Shown here: piece after piece, positions 7,384 through 15,832 of the stretch
How the letters are laid out: each line of letters opens with the position of its first letter
Position numbering within the stretch: the stretch's first letter is position 1
NCBI GenBank assembly: GCA_002412925.1
Contig: DHVZ01000110.1
Coordinates: 1-24,484, forward strand
Origin: Anaerolineales bacterium UBA5195
GTDB taxonomy: Bacteria > Chloroflexota > Anaerolineae > Anaerolineales > Villigracilaceae
Length of the DNA stretch: 24,484 nucleotides
Direction of reading: 5' to 3'
Program-made: the position numbers and the translations under genes
Notes under the pieces: generated by a model
What the model saw: only the letters and a program-made list of their open reading frames with translations
Told to the model about the DNA's origin: nothing
Databases searched by the model: none

Positions 7384-8484
7384 ATGGCCAATGTAACGTA
7401 CGAACATGTCACAAAAGAGTTTGGGAATGTGCGCGCAGTCAACGACCTGAACATGGAAATTGCGGACAAGGAATTCCTTGTCTTCGTCGGGCCTTCAGGT
7501 TGTGGCAAGACGACCGCCTTGCGCCTGCTCGCCGGCCTGGAAGAAATTTCCAGCGGACAGATCCTGATTGGCGACCGCGTGGTGAACGATGTCGCTCCCA
7601 AGGATCGCGATATTGCGATGGTGTTCCAGTCCTATGCTCTCTACCCTCACCTGACGGTCTTCGACAATATGGCGTTCAGCCTCAAGCTGCGCGGCACCCC
7701 GAAGGAAGAAATCAAGAAGCGCGTCGGCGAAGCCTCTGAAATCTTGGGCATCAATGAACTGCTCGACCGCAAACCCCGCCAGCTTTCAGGCGGTCAGCGT
7801 CAGCGTGTGGCCGTTGGCCGCGCGATTGTGCGCCATCCGAAGGTCTTCCTGTTCGACGAACCGCTCTCGAACCTGGATGCCAAGTTACGCGTTCAGACTC
7901 GCGCCGAAATCAGCAAGCTCCACCAGCGCCTGCAGACCACATTCATCTACGTGACCCACGACCAGACGGAAGCCATGACCATGGCCTCACGCATCGCCGT
8001 GATCAACAAGGGTATGTTGCAGCAGTTGGACACCCCCCAGGCGATGTATGACCGTCCCGCCAACATGTTTGTGGCTGGTTTCATCGGCTCACCGGCGATG
8101 AACTTCTTCCCTGGCAAGATCACCAAGGAAGGCGGCAAGCTCTTTGTCGAGACCGCTGGTTTTAGTGTCGCCATTCCTGATGACCGCGCCAAACCCTATT
8201 TCGATTATGTCGATAAGAAGGTTGTCTTTGGCGTCCGCCCTGAAGATGTCAAGAATCCCGAATTCATGCCGCCGAACATCCATGGCGAAAAGATTTCCTG
8301 CAAGGTGGATGTCATCGAACTGATGGGCAATGAAATTTACCTCTACCTGGTCAGTTCTGGAAACAGCTTTGTTGCCCGCGTCGACCCGCGCACCGCTTTC
8401 AAAGCTGGCGAAGAAGTCGAGGTAGCGCTGAACATGGATAACTTCCACATTTTCGATACCGAGACCGAGAAGGCGATCCGCTAA
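7384..8484 (+). CDS. ABC transporter ATP-binding protein, sugar/glycerol-3-phosphate type (UgpC/MsmX/MalK family)
   Basis: This 366-residue ATPase powers a carbohydrate importer of the CUT1 type at the inner face of the membrane. It has Walker A G-P-S-G-C-G-K-T-T (36-44), Q-loop Gln82, signature L-S-G-G-Q (134-138), Walker B V-F-L-F-D-E-P (154-160), D-loop S-N-L-D (162-165) and switch His192. A C-terminal TOBE/OB regulatory domain runs from about 235 and includes F-G-V-R-P-E-D-V. Length and the C-terminal domain match UgpC, MsmK/MsmX and MalK. No permease or binding-protein gene lies nearby, so this may be a shared ATPase serving several sugar importers, as MsmX does. The start has a strong GGAGGA site 5 bases upstream. 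Confidence 0.93.
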   Translation: MANVTYEHVTKEFGNVRAVNDLNMEIADKEFLVFVGPSGCGKTTALRLLAGLEEISSGQILIGDRVVNDVAPKDRDIAMVFQSYALYPHLTVFDNMAFSLKLRGTPKEEIKKRVGEASEILGINELLDRKPRQLSGGQRQRVAVGRAIVRHPKVFLFDEPLSNLDAKLRVQTRAEISKLHQRLQTTFIYVTHDQTEAMTMASRIAVINKGMLQQLDTPQAMYDRPANMFVAGFIGSPAMNFFPGKITKEGGKLFVETAGFSVAIPDDRAKPYFDYVDKKVVFGVRPEDVKNPEFMPPNIHGEKISCKVDVIELMGNEIYLYLVSSGNSFVARVDPRTAFKAGEEVEVALNMDNFHIFDTETEKAIR

Positions 8485-8500
8485 CTGAAGCTGAACCACC

Positions 8501-8530
8501 AACCGCCAGGAGCGCCTGCCCCTGGCGGTT
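8501..8530 (+). terminator. hairpin between the ABC ATPase gene and gpmA
   Basis: A perfect 10-bp stem (AACCGCCAGG, 8501-8510, with 8521-8530) closes a 10-base loop. Only a short T/A-rich stretch follows, so termination may be partial. The hairpin lies just upstream of the gpmA ribosome binding site and could also act in the gpmA leader. Confidence 0.55.
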
Positions 8531-8552
8531 TATATTGTCTGTAGGAGGTTTT

Positions 8553-9311
8553 ATGGAAACGAAATATAAACTTGTTCTTGTCCGCCACGGCCAGAGCGCC
8601 TGGAACCTCGAAAACCGCTTTACCGGTTGGACGGACGTCGGCTTGACGGAATTGGGAATGGCTGAGGCTCAAAGCGGCGGCAAGCTGCTCAAAGAGGGCG
8701 GCTACGAATTTGACATTGCCTACACCTCGGTCCTCAAGCGCGCCATCAAGACCCTCAATCTCATCCAGGAAGAGATGGGCCTGGAATGGATCCCGGTTGT
8801 CCGCGCCTGGCAGCTCAACGAGCGGCATTATGGCTCGCTCCAGGGCCTGAACAAAGCCGAAATGGCTGAGAAGTTCGGCGAGGCGCAGGTCAAGATTTGG
8901 CGGCGCAGTTATGATGTCCCGCCGCCCGCGCTGGAATTGGATGACGAGCGCCATCCGCGCTTCGACCGTCGTTATGCCGGGCTCAAACCCGAGGAATTGC
9001 CTGCCACCGAGTCGCTCAAGATTACGCTCGAGCGCGTCCTGCCATACTGGCACAGCGAACTTGCCCCGATGATCAAATCGGGCAAACGTGTCTTAATTGC
9101 CGCCCATGGCAACAGCCTGCGTGCCATGGTCAAGTATCTGGATAATATCCCCGAGGATGTCATCACCGAACTGAATATTCCCACCGGCATCCCGCTGGTC
9201 TACGAACTCGATGCGGAACTGAAACCGGTCAAGCACTATTACCTGGGTGATCCAGATGCTGTGGCGAAGGCTGCTGCTGCGGTGGCTGCCCAGGGCGCGA
9301 CCAAGAAATAG
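8553..9311 (+). CDS. gpmA: 2,3-bisphosphoglycerate-dependent phosphoglycerate mutase
   Basis: The enzyme interconverts 3- and 2-phosphoglycerate in glycolysis and gluconeogenesis. The 252-residue protein carries the phosphohistidine signature L-V-R-H-G-Q-S-A-W-N at 9-18 (Arg11, His12), the F-T-G-W-T-D-V-G-L-T segment, N-E-R-H-Y-G-S-L-Q-G-L-N-K-A-E near 90-104 and the second catalytic His in A-A-H-G-N-S-L-R. Length matches cofactor-dependent mutases (about 250). I place the start at the ATG (8553), with AGGAGG four bases upstream; an in-frame TTG at 8535 lies before that site and is not needed. The C-terminus is extended by an Ala-rich tail. It is bracketed by a hairpin and a strong terminator, so it is probably a single-gene unit or read through from the ABC gene. 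Confidence 0.96.
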   Translation: METKYKLVLVRHGQSAWNLENRFTGWTDVGLTELGMAEAQSGGKLLKEGGYEFDIAYTSVLKRAIKTLNLIQEEMGLEWIPVVRAWQLNERHYGSLQGLNKAEMAEKFGEAQVKIWRRSYDVPPPALELDDERHPRFDRRYAGLKPEELPATESLKITLERVLPYWHSELAPMIKSGKRVLIAAHGNSLRAMVKYLDNIPEDVITELNIPTGIPLVYELDAELKPVKHYYLGDPDAVAKAAAAVAAQGATKK

Positions 9312-9328
9312 CCTGTTAATGATTGGGA

Positions 9329-9364
9329 AAAGCCCCCAAAGGTTCTGAAACCTTTGGGGGCTTT
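9329..9364 (+). terminator. strong terminator after gpmA
   Basis: A 16-bp stem is formed by AAAGCCCCCAAAGGTT (9329-9344) and its complement (9349-9364) around a 4-base loop, ending in TTT. It lies 18 bases after the gpmA stop. The U-tract is short but the stem is long and GC-rich. Confidence 0.85.
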
Positions 9365-9374
9365 CGGTTAAAAT
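9345..9374 (+). promoter_or_regulatory. possible leaderless promoter for the FAD/Fe-S oxidoreductase gene
   Basis: TAAAAT (9369-9374) ends 6 bases before the ATG at 9381, which would put the first transcribed base at the start codon. A weak -35 (CTGAAA, 9345-9350) is 18 bases upstream, in the terminator loop. No real Shine-Dalgarno is seen, only AAGG. Confidence 0.3.
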
Positions 9375-9380
9375 CAAGGT

Positions 9381-12300
9381 ATGTCCCTTTCCCCCGATTT
9401 CATCGCCGAACTGCGCAAATACTTTGCCGGTGAGATTCGGCTGGATCCTGCCAGTCGAACGCTCTATAGCACTGACGCTTCGATCTATCAGATCGAGCCG
9501 CTGGGTGTCGCCCTGCCAAAAACGCAGGAGGCTTTGATCGCCGCTGTCGAGCTGGCGGCAAAGTACCAAATTCCTGTTTTGCCGCGCGGCGCTGGATCAT
9601 CGCTGGCGGGGCAGGCGATTGGCCCGGCCCTGATTCTGGACTGTTCGCGTTATCTCGATCAAATCATTCGGATTGACGCGGAGGCGCAGACTGCCACCGT
9701 GGAACCGGGCGTCGTCCTGGCGACTCTCAACCGTCTCGCGGCCAAACACGGGCTGACCTTCGGCCCTGACCCAGCCTCGGCAGAACGCGCCACGCTGGGA
9801 GGCGTGATTGGCAACAATGCCACTGGCGCGCATTCGATTCTGTATGGCATGGCGGCCGATCATTTGCTCTCAGCGGAGGTAATCCTTTCTGATGGCAGCC
9901 TGGCGACCTGGGGTGAGACCAGTCTTCAGTTACCAGTTTTCAGTGGCCGGTCAGCCGAGATTACTGCTGCTGCGCTTGAGATCCGCGAGAAGTATGCCAA
10001 GGCCATTCGCGCTGCTTGGCCAACCTCCTGGCGCAACTCGGCGGGTTATCGGCTGAATTATCTGCTCCCCTGGTCTGCCACGCAGCCTTCGCAGTGGAAC
10101 GCTGATCACTATCCCCCTGTTCGATCCGGAATGATTAATCTTGCTACCTTGCTGGCTGGCAGCGAAGGTACGCTGGCGGTCATCCGCACAGCGACGGTTA
10201 ATCTGGTGCGAAAGCCGAAGCACACCATTTTGGGCGTGCTGGCTTACGAAAGCATTGCCGCCGCCTGTGACGATACCCCGAGGCTGTTGGCACATAGCCC
10301 TTCCGCGGTGGAACTTGTCCCGCAGATGCTCATCCGGTTGGCGCGCGGTGTCCCGGCCTACGCCAGCCAGCTTGGTTTTGTGCAGGGCGACCCGGCTGCG
10401 CTGTTGGTGGTCGAGTTCTCCGGGGAGAACCCGGCGGTTTTGCGGGAAAAGGCCCGGGCGCTGCGGGCGGATGTGTTGATCGCCGAAACAGCCGCGGACC
10501 AGGCCCGGGTCTGGAATGTCCGCAAAGTGGGGCTGGGAATTTTCGATGCCCGACCGGCAGCGGAACGCCCGATCGGATTTATCGAGGACTGCGCCATCCC
10601 GGTTGAGCGGCTGGGAGAATTTGTCCGCGAAGTGGAGCGCATCTTGGCATCCTATGGCACCGAAGCGGCCTTTTATGCGCATGCCTCGGCGGGCACCCTC
10701 CACATCCGTCCGATCATTAATCTCAAAACCGGCGAGGGGGTGCGGAGGCTGCGCGCCATTGCCGAAGAAGTCCTGGCCCTGACGCTCCGGGTCGGAGGGG
10801 CCATGTCATCAGAACACGGTGACGGGTTGGCGCGTTCCGAGTGGCTGCGTCAAACCTACGGCGACCAGCTTGTCGAAGCGCTGCAAACCTTGAAGCGGGC
10901 AGCCGATCCCGATTCCCTGTTCAACCCTGAAAAATTGCTGGATGCCCCGCCGATGGATACCCACCTGCGCTATGGAGAGAATTACCGTTCCCGAGCCTGG
11001 AAACCGGCTCTCGATTTTTCGCGCAATGGAGGATTGGTCACGGCGATTGAGCAGTGCAATGGGCAGGGGGTCTGCCGTAAGGATACCGGCGTGATGTGCC
11101 CCTCCTTCCAGGCCATTCGAGATGAGCAACACTCCACGCGCGGGCGGGCGAACCTGCTGCGAGCGCTGATTTCGCTCCCGGTTCCGCTGCGGAAGTGGGC
11201 CGGGGCCGAGAGTGAACGCGCCGTTAAGGAAGCCCTCGACCTGTGCCTGGCCTGTAAAGGCTGCAAGTCCGAGTGCCCGAGCGGCGTGGACATGGCCAAG
11301 CTGAAGTACGAATTTCAGTCGCATTATTACAGCATTCACCGCCGCCCGCTCAGGGATTACCTGTTTGGCTACATTGGAATTTTTGCCCGGTTGGGCGCGC
11401 CGCTGGGTGGATTGATCAACTGGTTTATGGAACGGTCGCTTCCAAGGAAACTACTGGAGGGCACACTTGGCGTCACGGAGAGGCGTGCGTTTCCTAAATT
11501 TTCTGGCGTAAATCTCCAGCAATCGCGGGCTGTCCAGAAAAAATCGTCGGCCAGGCATCGCAAGAGTAAGAACAAAAAAGTTGAAGCGGCTTTGCTCCTG
11601 CCCGATACCTTCACCCATTATTTTGAACCCGTAGTTGAGCAATCTGCGCTGGAGGTTCTGGCTGCCTGCGGCGTGGACGTGAAAATCCTGCCGGTCTTTG
11701 GGGCCGGGCGGACGCTCATTTCGAAGGGTTTCATCGAACCGGCCAAGCGCCATGCCGCTCATTTGTTGGATGAAATCCAGAATGCAGACCCAACCGGGAT
11801 CCTGCCGGTGATTGGCCTCGAACCCTCTGAAATTTACACCTTGCGCGACGAACTGTTGGATCTGCTGCCCGAGAGGCGGGCGGAGATCAAATTGCTGGCG
11901 AAACGCGCCTGGCTGATCGATGAATACCTGATGCGTCCCTCGCTGGAGCTTCGTGAATTGCGGGTAGCCAAAATATCACTGAAGAAATCCAAAATCGGGA
12001 ATCGAGAATCAGAAATTCTACTCCACGGCCACTGCTACCAAAAAGCCCAGCCGCCGCACGCGGACGGCTTCCCGGTGGGGGTGGAGGCCAGCGCCGAGTT
12101 GCTGAGGGCGGCAGGCTACCAGGTGAAAGTGCTCAATACCGGCTGCTGCGGCATGGCCGGTGCGTTTGGGTATGAAGCTGAGCATTATGAGGTTTCGATG
12201 CAAGTGGGGGAGTTGGCTCTCTTCCCGGCGATTCGAAGTGCGATTCACTTTGAGGAACGAGGGGAGGTAAAACATCCATCAGCGGTGGTTGCGCTGGGGA

Positions 12301-12392
12301 CTTCCTGCCGTTCGCAAATTGCAGATGGAACTGGCGTGGAAGCCAGGCATTCGATTGTGATGGTGGCGCGCAAACTGAAAGCTTCTGGATAA
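9381..12392 (+). CDS. FAD-binding and 4Fe-4S oxidoreductase, D-lactate/2-hydroxyacid dehydrogenase type (YdiJ/GlcD-GlpC fusion)
   Basis: A 1003-residue fusion joins a flavin dehydrogenase to an iron-sulfur electron-transfer module. The N-terminal FAD_binding_4 domain has P-R-G-A-G-S-S-L-A-G-Q (68-78) and a second FAD segment with G-V-I-G-N-N-A-T-G-A-H. The FAD-oxidase C domain ends with S-E-H-G-D-G (477-482). Two ferredoxin-type clusters follow: C559-x5-C-x7-C-P, and C622-x2-C-x2-C-x3-C-P. The C-terminal cysteine-rich (CCG) domain carries L-H-G-H-C and N-T-G-C-C-G (Cys922/923). The arrangement matches large membrane-associated oxidases of D-lactate or other 2-hydroxy acids that feed quinones; the substrate is not determined. 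A basic, AT-richer linker lies at about 706-735. The GNAT gene follows after 53 bases. Confidence 0.9.
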   Translation: MSLSPDFIAELRKYFAGEIRLDPASRTLYSTDASIYQIEPLGVALPKTQEALIAAVELAAKYQIPVLPRGAGSSLAGQAIGPALILDCSRYLDQIIRIDAEAQTATVEPGVVLATLNRLAAKHGLTFGPDPASAERATLGGVIGNNATGAHSILYGMAADHLLSAEVILSDGSLATWGETSLQLPVFSGRSAEITAAALEIREKYAKAIRAAWPTSWRNSAGYRLNYLLPWSATQPSQWNADHYPPVRSGMINLATLLAGSEGTLAVIRTATVNLVRKPKHTILGVLAYESIAAACDDTPRLLAHSPSAVELVPQMLIRLARGVPAYASQLGFVQGDPAALLVVEFSGENPAVLREKARALRADVLIAETAADQARVWNVRKVGLGIFDARPAAERPIGFIEDCAIPVERLGEFVREVERILASYGTEAAFYAHASAGTLHIRPIINLKTGEGVRRLRAIAEEVLALTLRVGGAMSSEHGDGLARSEWLRQTYGDQLVEALQTLKRAADPDSLFNPEKLLDAPPMDTHLRYGENYRSRAWKPALDFSRNGGLVTAIEQCNGQGVCRKDTGVMCPSFQAIRDEQHSTRGRANLLRALISLPVPLRKWAGAESERAVKEALDLCLACKGCKSECPSGVDMAKLKYEFQSHYYSIHRRPLRDYLFGYIGIFARLGAPLGGLINWFMERSLPRKLLEGTLGVTERRAFPKFSGVNLQQSRAVQKKSSARHRKSKNKKVEAALLLPDTFTHYFEPVVEQSALEVLAACGVDVKILPVFGAGRTLISKGFIEPAKRHAAHLLDEIQNADPTGILPVIGLEPSEIYTLRDELLDLLPERRAEIKLLAKRAWLIDEYLMRPSLELRELRVAKISLKKSKIGNRESEILLHGHCYQKAQPPHADGFPVGVEASAELLRAAGYQVKVLNTGCCGMAGAFGYEAEHYEVSMQVGELALFPAIRSAIHFEERGEVKHPSAVVALGTSCRSQIADGTGVEARHSIVMVARKLKASG

Positions 12393-12445
12393 TCTGTTAG
12401 AATGGTTCGAGAGAGTTTTGCGCTTAGCGCGCCAGGAGATAAATT

Positions 12446-13561
12446 TTGCAGGAATTAAAGAAAGCTGATTACGAACGCGTCCGCCCGCTGTTTCGAAAAC
12501 TGGATATCCACTTGCCGCTCCAGGCCATCCTGGCGGGCAATGTTGACGCGCCGATTTACGTTGATAATCCCCTTCATCCCCAAACTGCCTTGACTTGGAC
12601 AGGACATCGTTTTTACCTGACCGGCGCACCGGGAAACCATGAGTTTGCCACCGCGGCGCGCAAGATTTTCCTGGAAAGTTTTTCCATGCGCGCCTGGAAA
12701 GCAGGCTTTGATTCGTATTCCTTGGTTTACCCGTCTGAGAAGTGGGAAAGCTTTGTTGCCTCGATGCTGGTCAATAAGTACCCAATCAAATCCCAGCGTT
12801 CCTACTACGCCTACAAGGCCAATCGTCTCAACTGGAAGGCCGCGCTCCCGGATGGGTTTTTGATCCGTTCGGTCGATCAAAAGCTGCTGGCCGAGAAATG
12901 GCAAAACTTGGATTTCTTGACCGAGGAGATGTGTTCTGAACGCGAATCTGTCGATGACTTCCTGACGAAGAGTTTTGGGGTTTGCCTGACGCAGGGCGAC
13001 CAGATTGTCGGCTGGTGTCTTTCGGAATACAACACCGGCCACCGCTGTGAGGTTGGGATCGCCACACATGAAGATTTCCAGCGGCGAGGTTTTGCATCCC
13101 TGATGGCTGCCGCTTTTATCGAGCTGGCGCGCTCCAAGGATGTAGCCCGGATTGGCTGGCACTGCAGCGCGACCAACCTCGGTTCGGGGGCCACGGCGCT
13201 CAAGGCAGGTTTTGAAAAAGTGGAGGATTACCCGGTTTATATTGGCTGGTTCGACGAGGCGGTCAGCCTGGCCACGAACGGGTATTTTGCACATGGGCGG
13301 ACCGAATATGCCGAGGCCCTGGCTTTTTATGAAAAGGCCTTTGCCCTGGGCGAGGTCCCAGATTGGGCCTACTGGGGCGCTGCCTGCGATGCCGCGCTGA
13401 CCGGCAAGCAGGACCTCGCCATAAAATACTTAAACCAGGCCATCGAACATGGCTTTGACGACCTGGATGACATCCTCGGTTCGAAATACCTGGTCAGCCT
13501 GCATGAGACCGCTGGCTGGCAGGAAATTGTCAAACGCCTGGAAGCGAGCGATAGTGCGTAG
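12446..13561 (+). CDS. GNAT-family acetyltransferase with C-terminal TPR-like repeat
   Basis: The 371-residue protein appears to have an N-terminal domain of unknown detail (1-130), a GNAT domain (about 135-265) and a C-terminal helical repeat (about 276-367). The acetyl-CoA loop is Q-R-R-G-F-A (212-217), and N-L-G-S-G-A-T-A-L-K-A-G-F (244-256) is the usual GNAT motif B end. The middle and N-terminal parts resemble the GNAT_acetyltran (PF12746-like) group. The repeat has a TPR look (Y-A-E-A-L-A-F-Y-E-K-A) and ends like a single-TPR tail with G-W-Q-E-I-V. The substrate is unknown. Translation starts at TTG (12446) because AGGAG (12434-12438) lies 7 bases upstream and no suitable ATG is near. 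A small GCGC-TTA-GCGC hairpin (12420-12430) precedes that site. Confidence 0.82.
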   Translation: MQELKKADYERVRPLFRKLDIHLPLQAILAGNVDAPIYVDNPLHPQTALTWTGHRFYLTGAPGNHEFATAARKIFLESFSMRAWKAGFDSYSLVYPSEKWESFVASMLVNKYPIKSQRSYYAYKANRLNWKAALPDGFLIRSVDQKLLAEKWQNLDFLTEEMCSERESVDDFLTKSFGVCLTQGDQIVGWCLSEYNTGHRCEVGIATHEDFQRRGFASLMAAAFIELARSKDVARIGWHCSATNLGSGATALKAGFEKVEDYPVYIGWFDEAVSLATNGYFAHGRTEYAEALAFYEKAFALGEVPDWAYWGAACDAALTGKQDLAIKYLNQAIEHGFDDLDDILGSKYLVSLHETAGWQEIVKRLEASDSA

Positions 13562-13592
13562 AGAATTTTGCTAGGTAACGGGAAAATCGATT

Positions 13593-13634
13593 ATAATATG
13601 CGCCAATGTGACCGGTCACATTGGCGCATATTAT
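13593..13634. terminator. perfect 42-bp palindrome, probable bidirectional terminator
   Basis: Two 21-base arms (13593-13613 and 13614-13634) are exactly complementary, centred on ACCGGT. It lies 31 bases after the GNAT stop and 18 bases after the SpoU stop on the other strand. TTTTATC follows on the plus strand and a T-rich run on the minus strand, fitting termination from both convergent genes. Confidence 0.75.
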
Positions 13635-13652
13635 TTTATCGGAATAGGAAAA

Positions 13653-14315
13653 TTAAAGGCGGCAGGCGTTTTGTAGCGCAGACACAGCCACCCCGAAGGC
13701 CACTTCCACGTTTAACGAGCGTTTTTTACCCTGCATCGGGATGTAAACAATCCGCTCGCAGAGTTCCAGCAGGGCAGGGTCTACACCGGTGACTTCGTTG
13801 CCGACAATCAATAATACGGGCTGGTCATCTGCCTGCCACGTATCCGTGATCGGGACGGCTCTCTGATCTTGTTCCAGCGCCCACAGGTGGGTGCCTTCAG
13901 CCTTTAGTTTTTCTGCGGTGCTGACGGCATTGCTTGCATAGCTCCACGGGATACTTTGATCGGCGCCGAGCGCGGTTTTTTGGACGGATTTATTTTCAGG
14001 CGTGGGCGTGATCCCGCACAGGTGCAATCTCTGCACCCCCAGCCCGTCAGCCGTGCGGAAGATGGCCCCCACATTCCAGGCCGAGCGAATGTTATCGAGC
14101 AGCGCCTCCATTTTGCCCCCTCTCCTGCTTTCGGGAGAGGGGGTTGGGGGTGAGGGTGTAGTAAAAGGTTCCGGGGAGAGAGGCCACGCGATTGCCGAAA
14201 CGGTTTCTCCCAGGCAGCGCGGACAGCGCTCTCCAAACGGATGACCATCCACGAGTGGATAGCGTAATCCACAGCCAGGGTTTTGGCAAATCCGAATCTG
14301 ACATTGACTGACCAT
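13653..14315 (-). CDS. SpoU/TrmH-family RNA 2'-O-methyltransferase with N-terminal zinc ribbon
   Basis: The 220-residue protein transfers a methyl group from SAM to an RNA ribose. Its SPOUT domain (about 70-217) has N-I-R-S-A-W-N-V-G-A-I-F-R-T-A-D (75-90), the knot motif L-L-I-V-G-N-E-V-T-G-V-D (168-179) and I-P-M-Q-G-K-K-R-S-L-N-V-E-V-A (192-206). A zinc ribbon precedes it: Cys10, Cys15, Cys31 and Cys34. The linker between them (about 52-68, Pro/Ser/Arg-rich) is encoded by a palindromic repeat. The RNA target, tRNA or rRNA, cannot be told. No ribosome binding site is seen at the ATG (14315). An internal Met69 could serve the SPOUT domain alone, but the ribbon is well formed and argues for the long form. 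It diverges from the symporter gene 42 bases away. Confidence 0.88.
   Translation of the reverse strand: MVSQCQIRICQNPGCGLRYPLVDGHPFGERCPRCLGETVSAIAWPLSPEPFTTPSPPTPSPESRRGGKMEALLDNIRSAWNVGAIFRTADGLGVQRLHLCGITPTPENKSVQKTALGADQSIPWSYASNAVSTAEKLKAEGTHLWALEQDQRAVPITDTWQADDQPVLLIVGNEVTGVDPALLELCERIVYIPMQGKKRSLNVEVAFGVAVSALQNACRL
14112..14165. repeat. palindromic repeat inserted in frame in the SpoU gene
   Basis: A 10-bp stem CCCCCTCTCC (14116-14125) with 14134-14143 closes an 8-base loop, followed by the G-rich run TTGGGGGTGAGGGTG. Elements of this form (a C/T-rich hairpin beside CCCTCACCCC) are common dispersed repeats in several phyla. Here it codes for the linker of the SpoU protein without breaking the frame. 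Confidence 0.65.
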
Positions 14316-14357
14316 GTCAGGAATTAAACCACAGAATTACGAAAGGAATTGTGATCC

Positions 14358-15761
14358 ATGACTGAATTCAAGGAAGAGCATGTTCCGTTGGCGAGCCGGA
14401 TCTGGATCTCGGTGGCGGATTCGTCGGTGGCGATTTTGCAGTCACTGGTGGCAACCAGCGCGTTGACCTATTATTTCGTCAAACTGCGCGGGCTGGATAC
14501 GGGCCTGGCCGGGATTGTCTGGCTGCTGTTTGGTCTTTGGAATGCGGTCAATGACCCGCTGTTTGGCTATATCAGCGACCGCACAAAAAGTGCCCTGGGG
14601 CGGCGCCTGCCCTACATCCGTTACGGTGCGCCGATTTTTGCCTTCGGGTTTATCCTGTTCTGGATCGATATCCCCGGCACGGCGGGTGTTCAGATGCTGA
14701 TGTTCTGGCAAATGTTGGTAGCACTGTTTATTTACGACTCGCTTTACACCGCCATTGCAACCAGCATTTACATCATGCCCTATGAAATGGCGGTTTCCAA
14801 CAAGGCGCGCTCTACGATTTACGTCTGGAAGATTATTTTCATGGTTTTCACGATTGTCGTGCCGCTGGTGCTGGAACGTTTCAAGCCCGATGTCGGCGAC
14901 CTGGCCGGGATCAGCTCCTTCCGCTGGCTGATGATTGGTTTTGGCATCACCATGGCCATCCTGGTCTTTGTCAGCACATATTTCTATCGTGAGAACCATT
15001 TTACCCAGGAAGAAGAGCAGCCTGGCTTTGTGGAAGCCTTCAAGAACTGCTTCCGCAACCGCTCATTTGTGGTCTTTGAGAGCATTTCGTTCACGATCAT
15101 GTTCGCGCAGACCTGCATTATGCAGGGTATCTGGCTCTATTTTGATGAGTTGAAAGTCACCGGTTTGCCGCTGTATATTTCGCTGGCGGTTGGGATCATC
15201 GGCGGGGTGGTCTTGTGGATCAAACAACGCGAAGCCTGGGGGATCAAGACCAGCCTGCGCATTATGACGCTGCTCTTCGCCCTGGGCTGTGCCGCCATGC
15301 TCCTGGGCGGTCGCAATGTCATCCCTGCCGCCTTTGGGTTCCTGATGTTCGGCTTCGGCTTTGCTGGCGGCATGTACCTGATCCCGCTCATGAACGGGGA
15401 CGTGGTCGATTACGATGAACACAAGACCGGCCTGCGTCGCGAGGGGATGTATGCGGGGATCAACTCGTTCATCACCAAACCGGCCATCAGTATCGGGCAA
15501 TGGGCGCTGTTGACGATTATTACCGCTTTTGGGTACGACCAGACGCTGGCCAAGGGTGCGCAGTCCTATTCCGCGCAGACGGGCGTGCTGGTGGGCTGGG
15601 TTGCGCCGACCGGCGTGCTCCTGCTCTTGAGCTTCTTTGCGCTGGCTTATTATCCGCTGGCCGGGGAAAGTTGGGAAAAAATCAAGAAGGGCCTGGAAGC
15701 GCTCCATAAAGAGAAAGAGCGCAAGTATCTCGAGTCGAAGGGCTACAAGTTCGTGGAGTAA
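14358..15761 (+). CDS. MFS transporter of the glycoside-pentoside-hexuronide (GPH) cation symporter family
   Basis: The 467-residue membrane protein has about 12 hydrophobic helices. The MelB-type signature N-A-V-N-D-P-L-F-G-Y-I-S-D-R-T at 62-76, with G-R-R-L-P-Y-I-R at 81-88, identifies the GPH family, which moves sugars or sugar acids with H+, Na+ or Li+. The cation-site acids would be Asp66 and Asp74. The late loop D-Y-D-E-H-K-T-G-L-R-R-E-G-M-Y-A-G is also typical. The substrate is unknown; no glycosidase lies beside it. Translation probably uses AAAGGA (14342-14346) 11 bases before the ATG. The stop codon lies inside the left arm of a strong terminator. The gene diverges from the SpoU gene. 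Confidence 0.9.
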   Translation: MTEFKEEHVPLASRIWISVADSSVAILQSLVATSALTYYFVKLRGLDTGLAGIVWLLFGLWNAVNDPLFGYISDRTKSALGRRLPYIRYGAPIFAFGFILFWIDIPGTAGVQMLMFWQMLVALFIYDSLYTAIATSIYIMPYEMAVSNKARSTIYVWKIIFMVFTIVVPLVLERFKPDVGDLAGISSFRWLMIGFGITMAILVFVSTYFYRENHFTQEEEQPGFVEAFKNCFRNRSFVVFESISFTIMFAQTCIMQGIWLYFDELKVTGLPLYISLAVGIIGGVVLWIKQREAWGIKTSLRIMTLLFALGCAAMLLGGRNVIPAAFGFLMFGFGFAGGMYLIPLMNGDVVDYDEHKTGLRREGMYAGINSFITKPAISIGQWALLTIITAFGYDQTLAKGAQSYSAQTGVLVGWVAPTGVLLLLSFFALAYYPLAGESWEKIKKGLEALHKEKERKYLESKGYKFVE

Positions 15762-15804
15762 ATGTAAAACCGCTGGGGAAATCTCCCCGGCGGTTTTACA
15801 TTTA
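15759..15804 (+). terminator. 21-bp stem terminator after the symporter gene
   Basis: The arms 15759-15779 and 15784-15804 pair throughout with a single G-T wobble and close a 4-base loop. The left arm begins with the TAA stop codon itself, and TTTATTT spans the right end. It separates the convergent symporter and hydrolase genes. Confidence 0.88.
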
Positions 15805-15832
15805 TTTCCAGCTTGCGGTTCCCCGGGGATTT

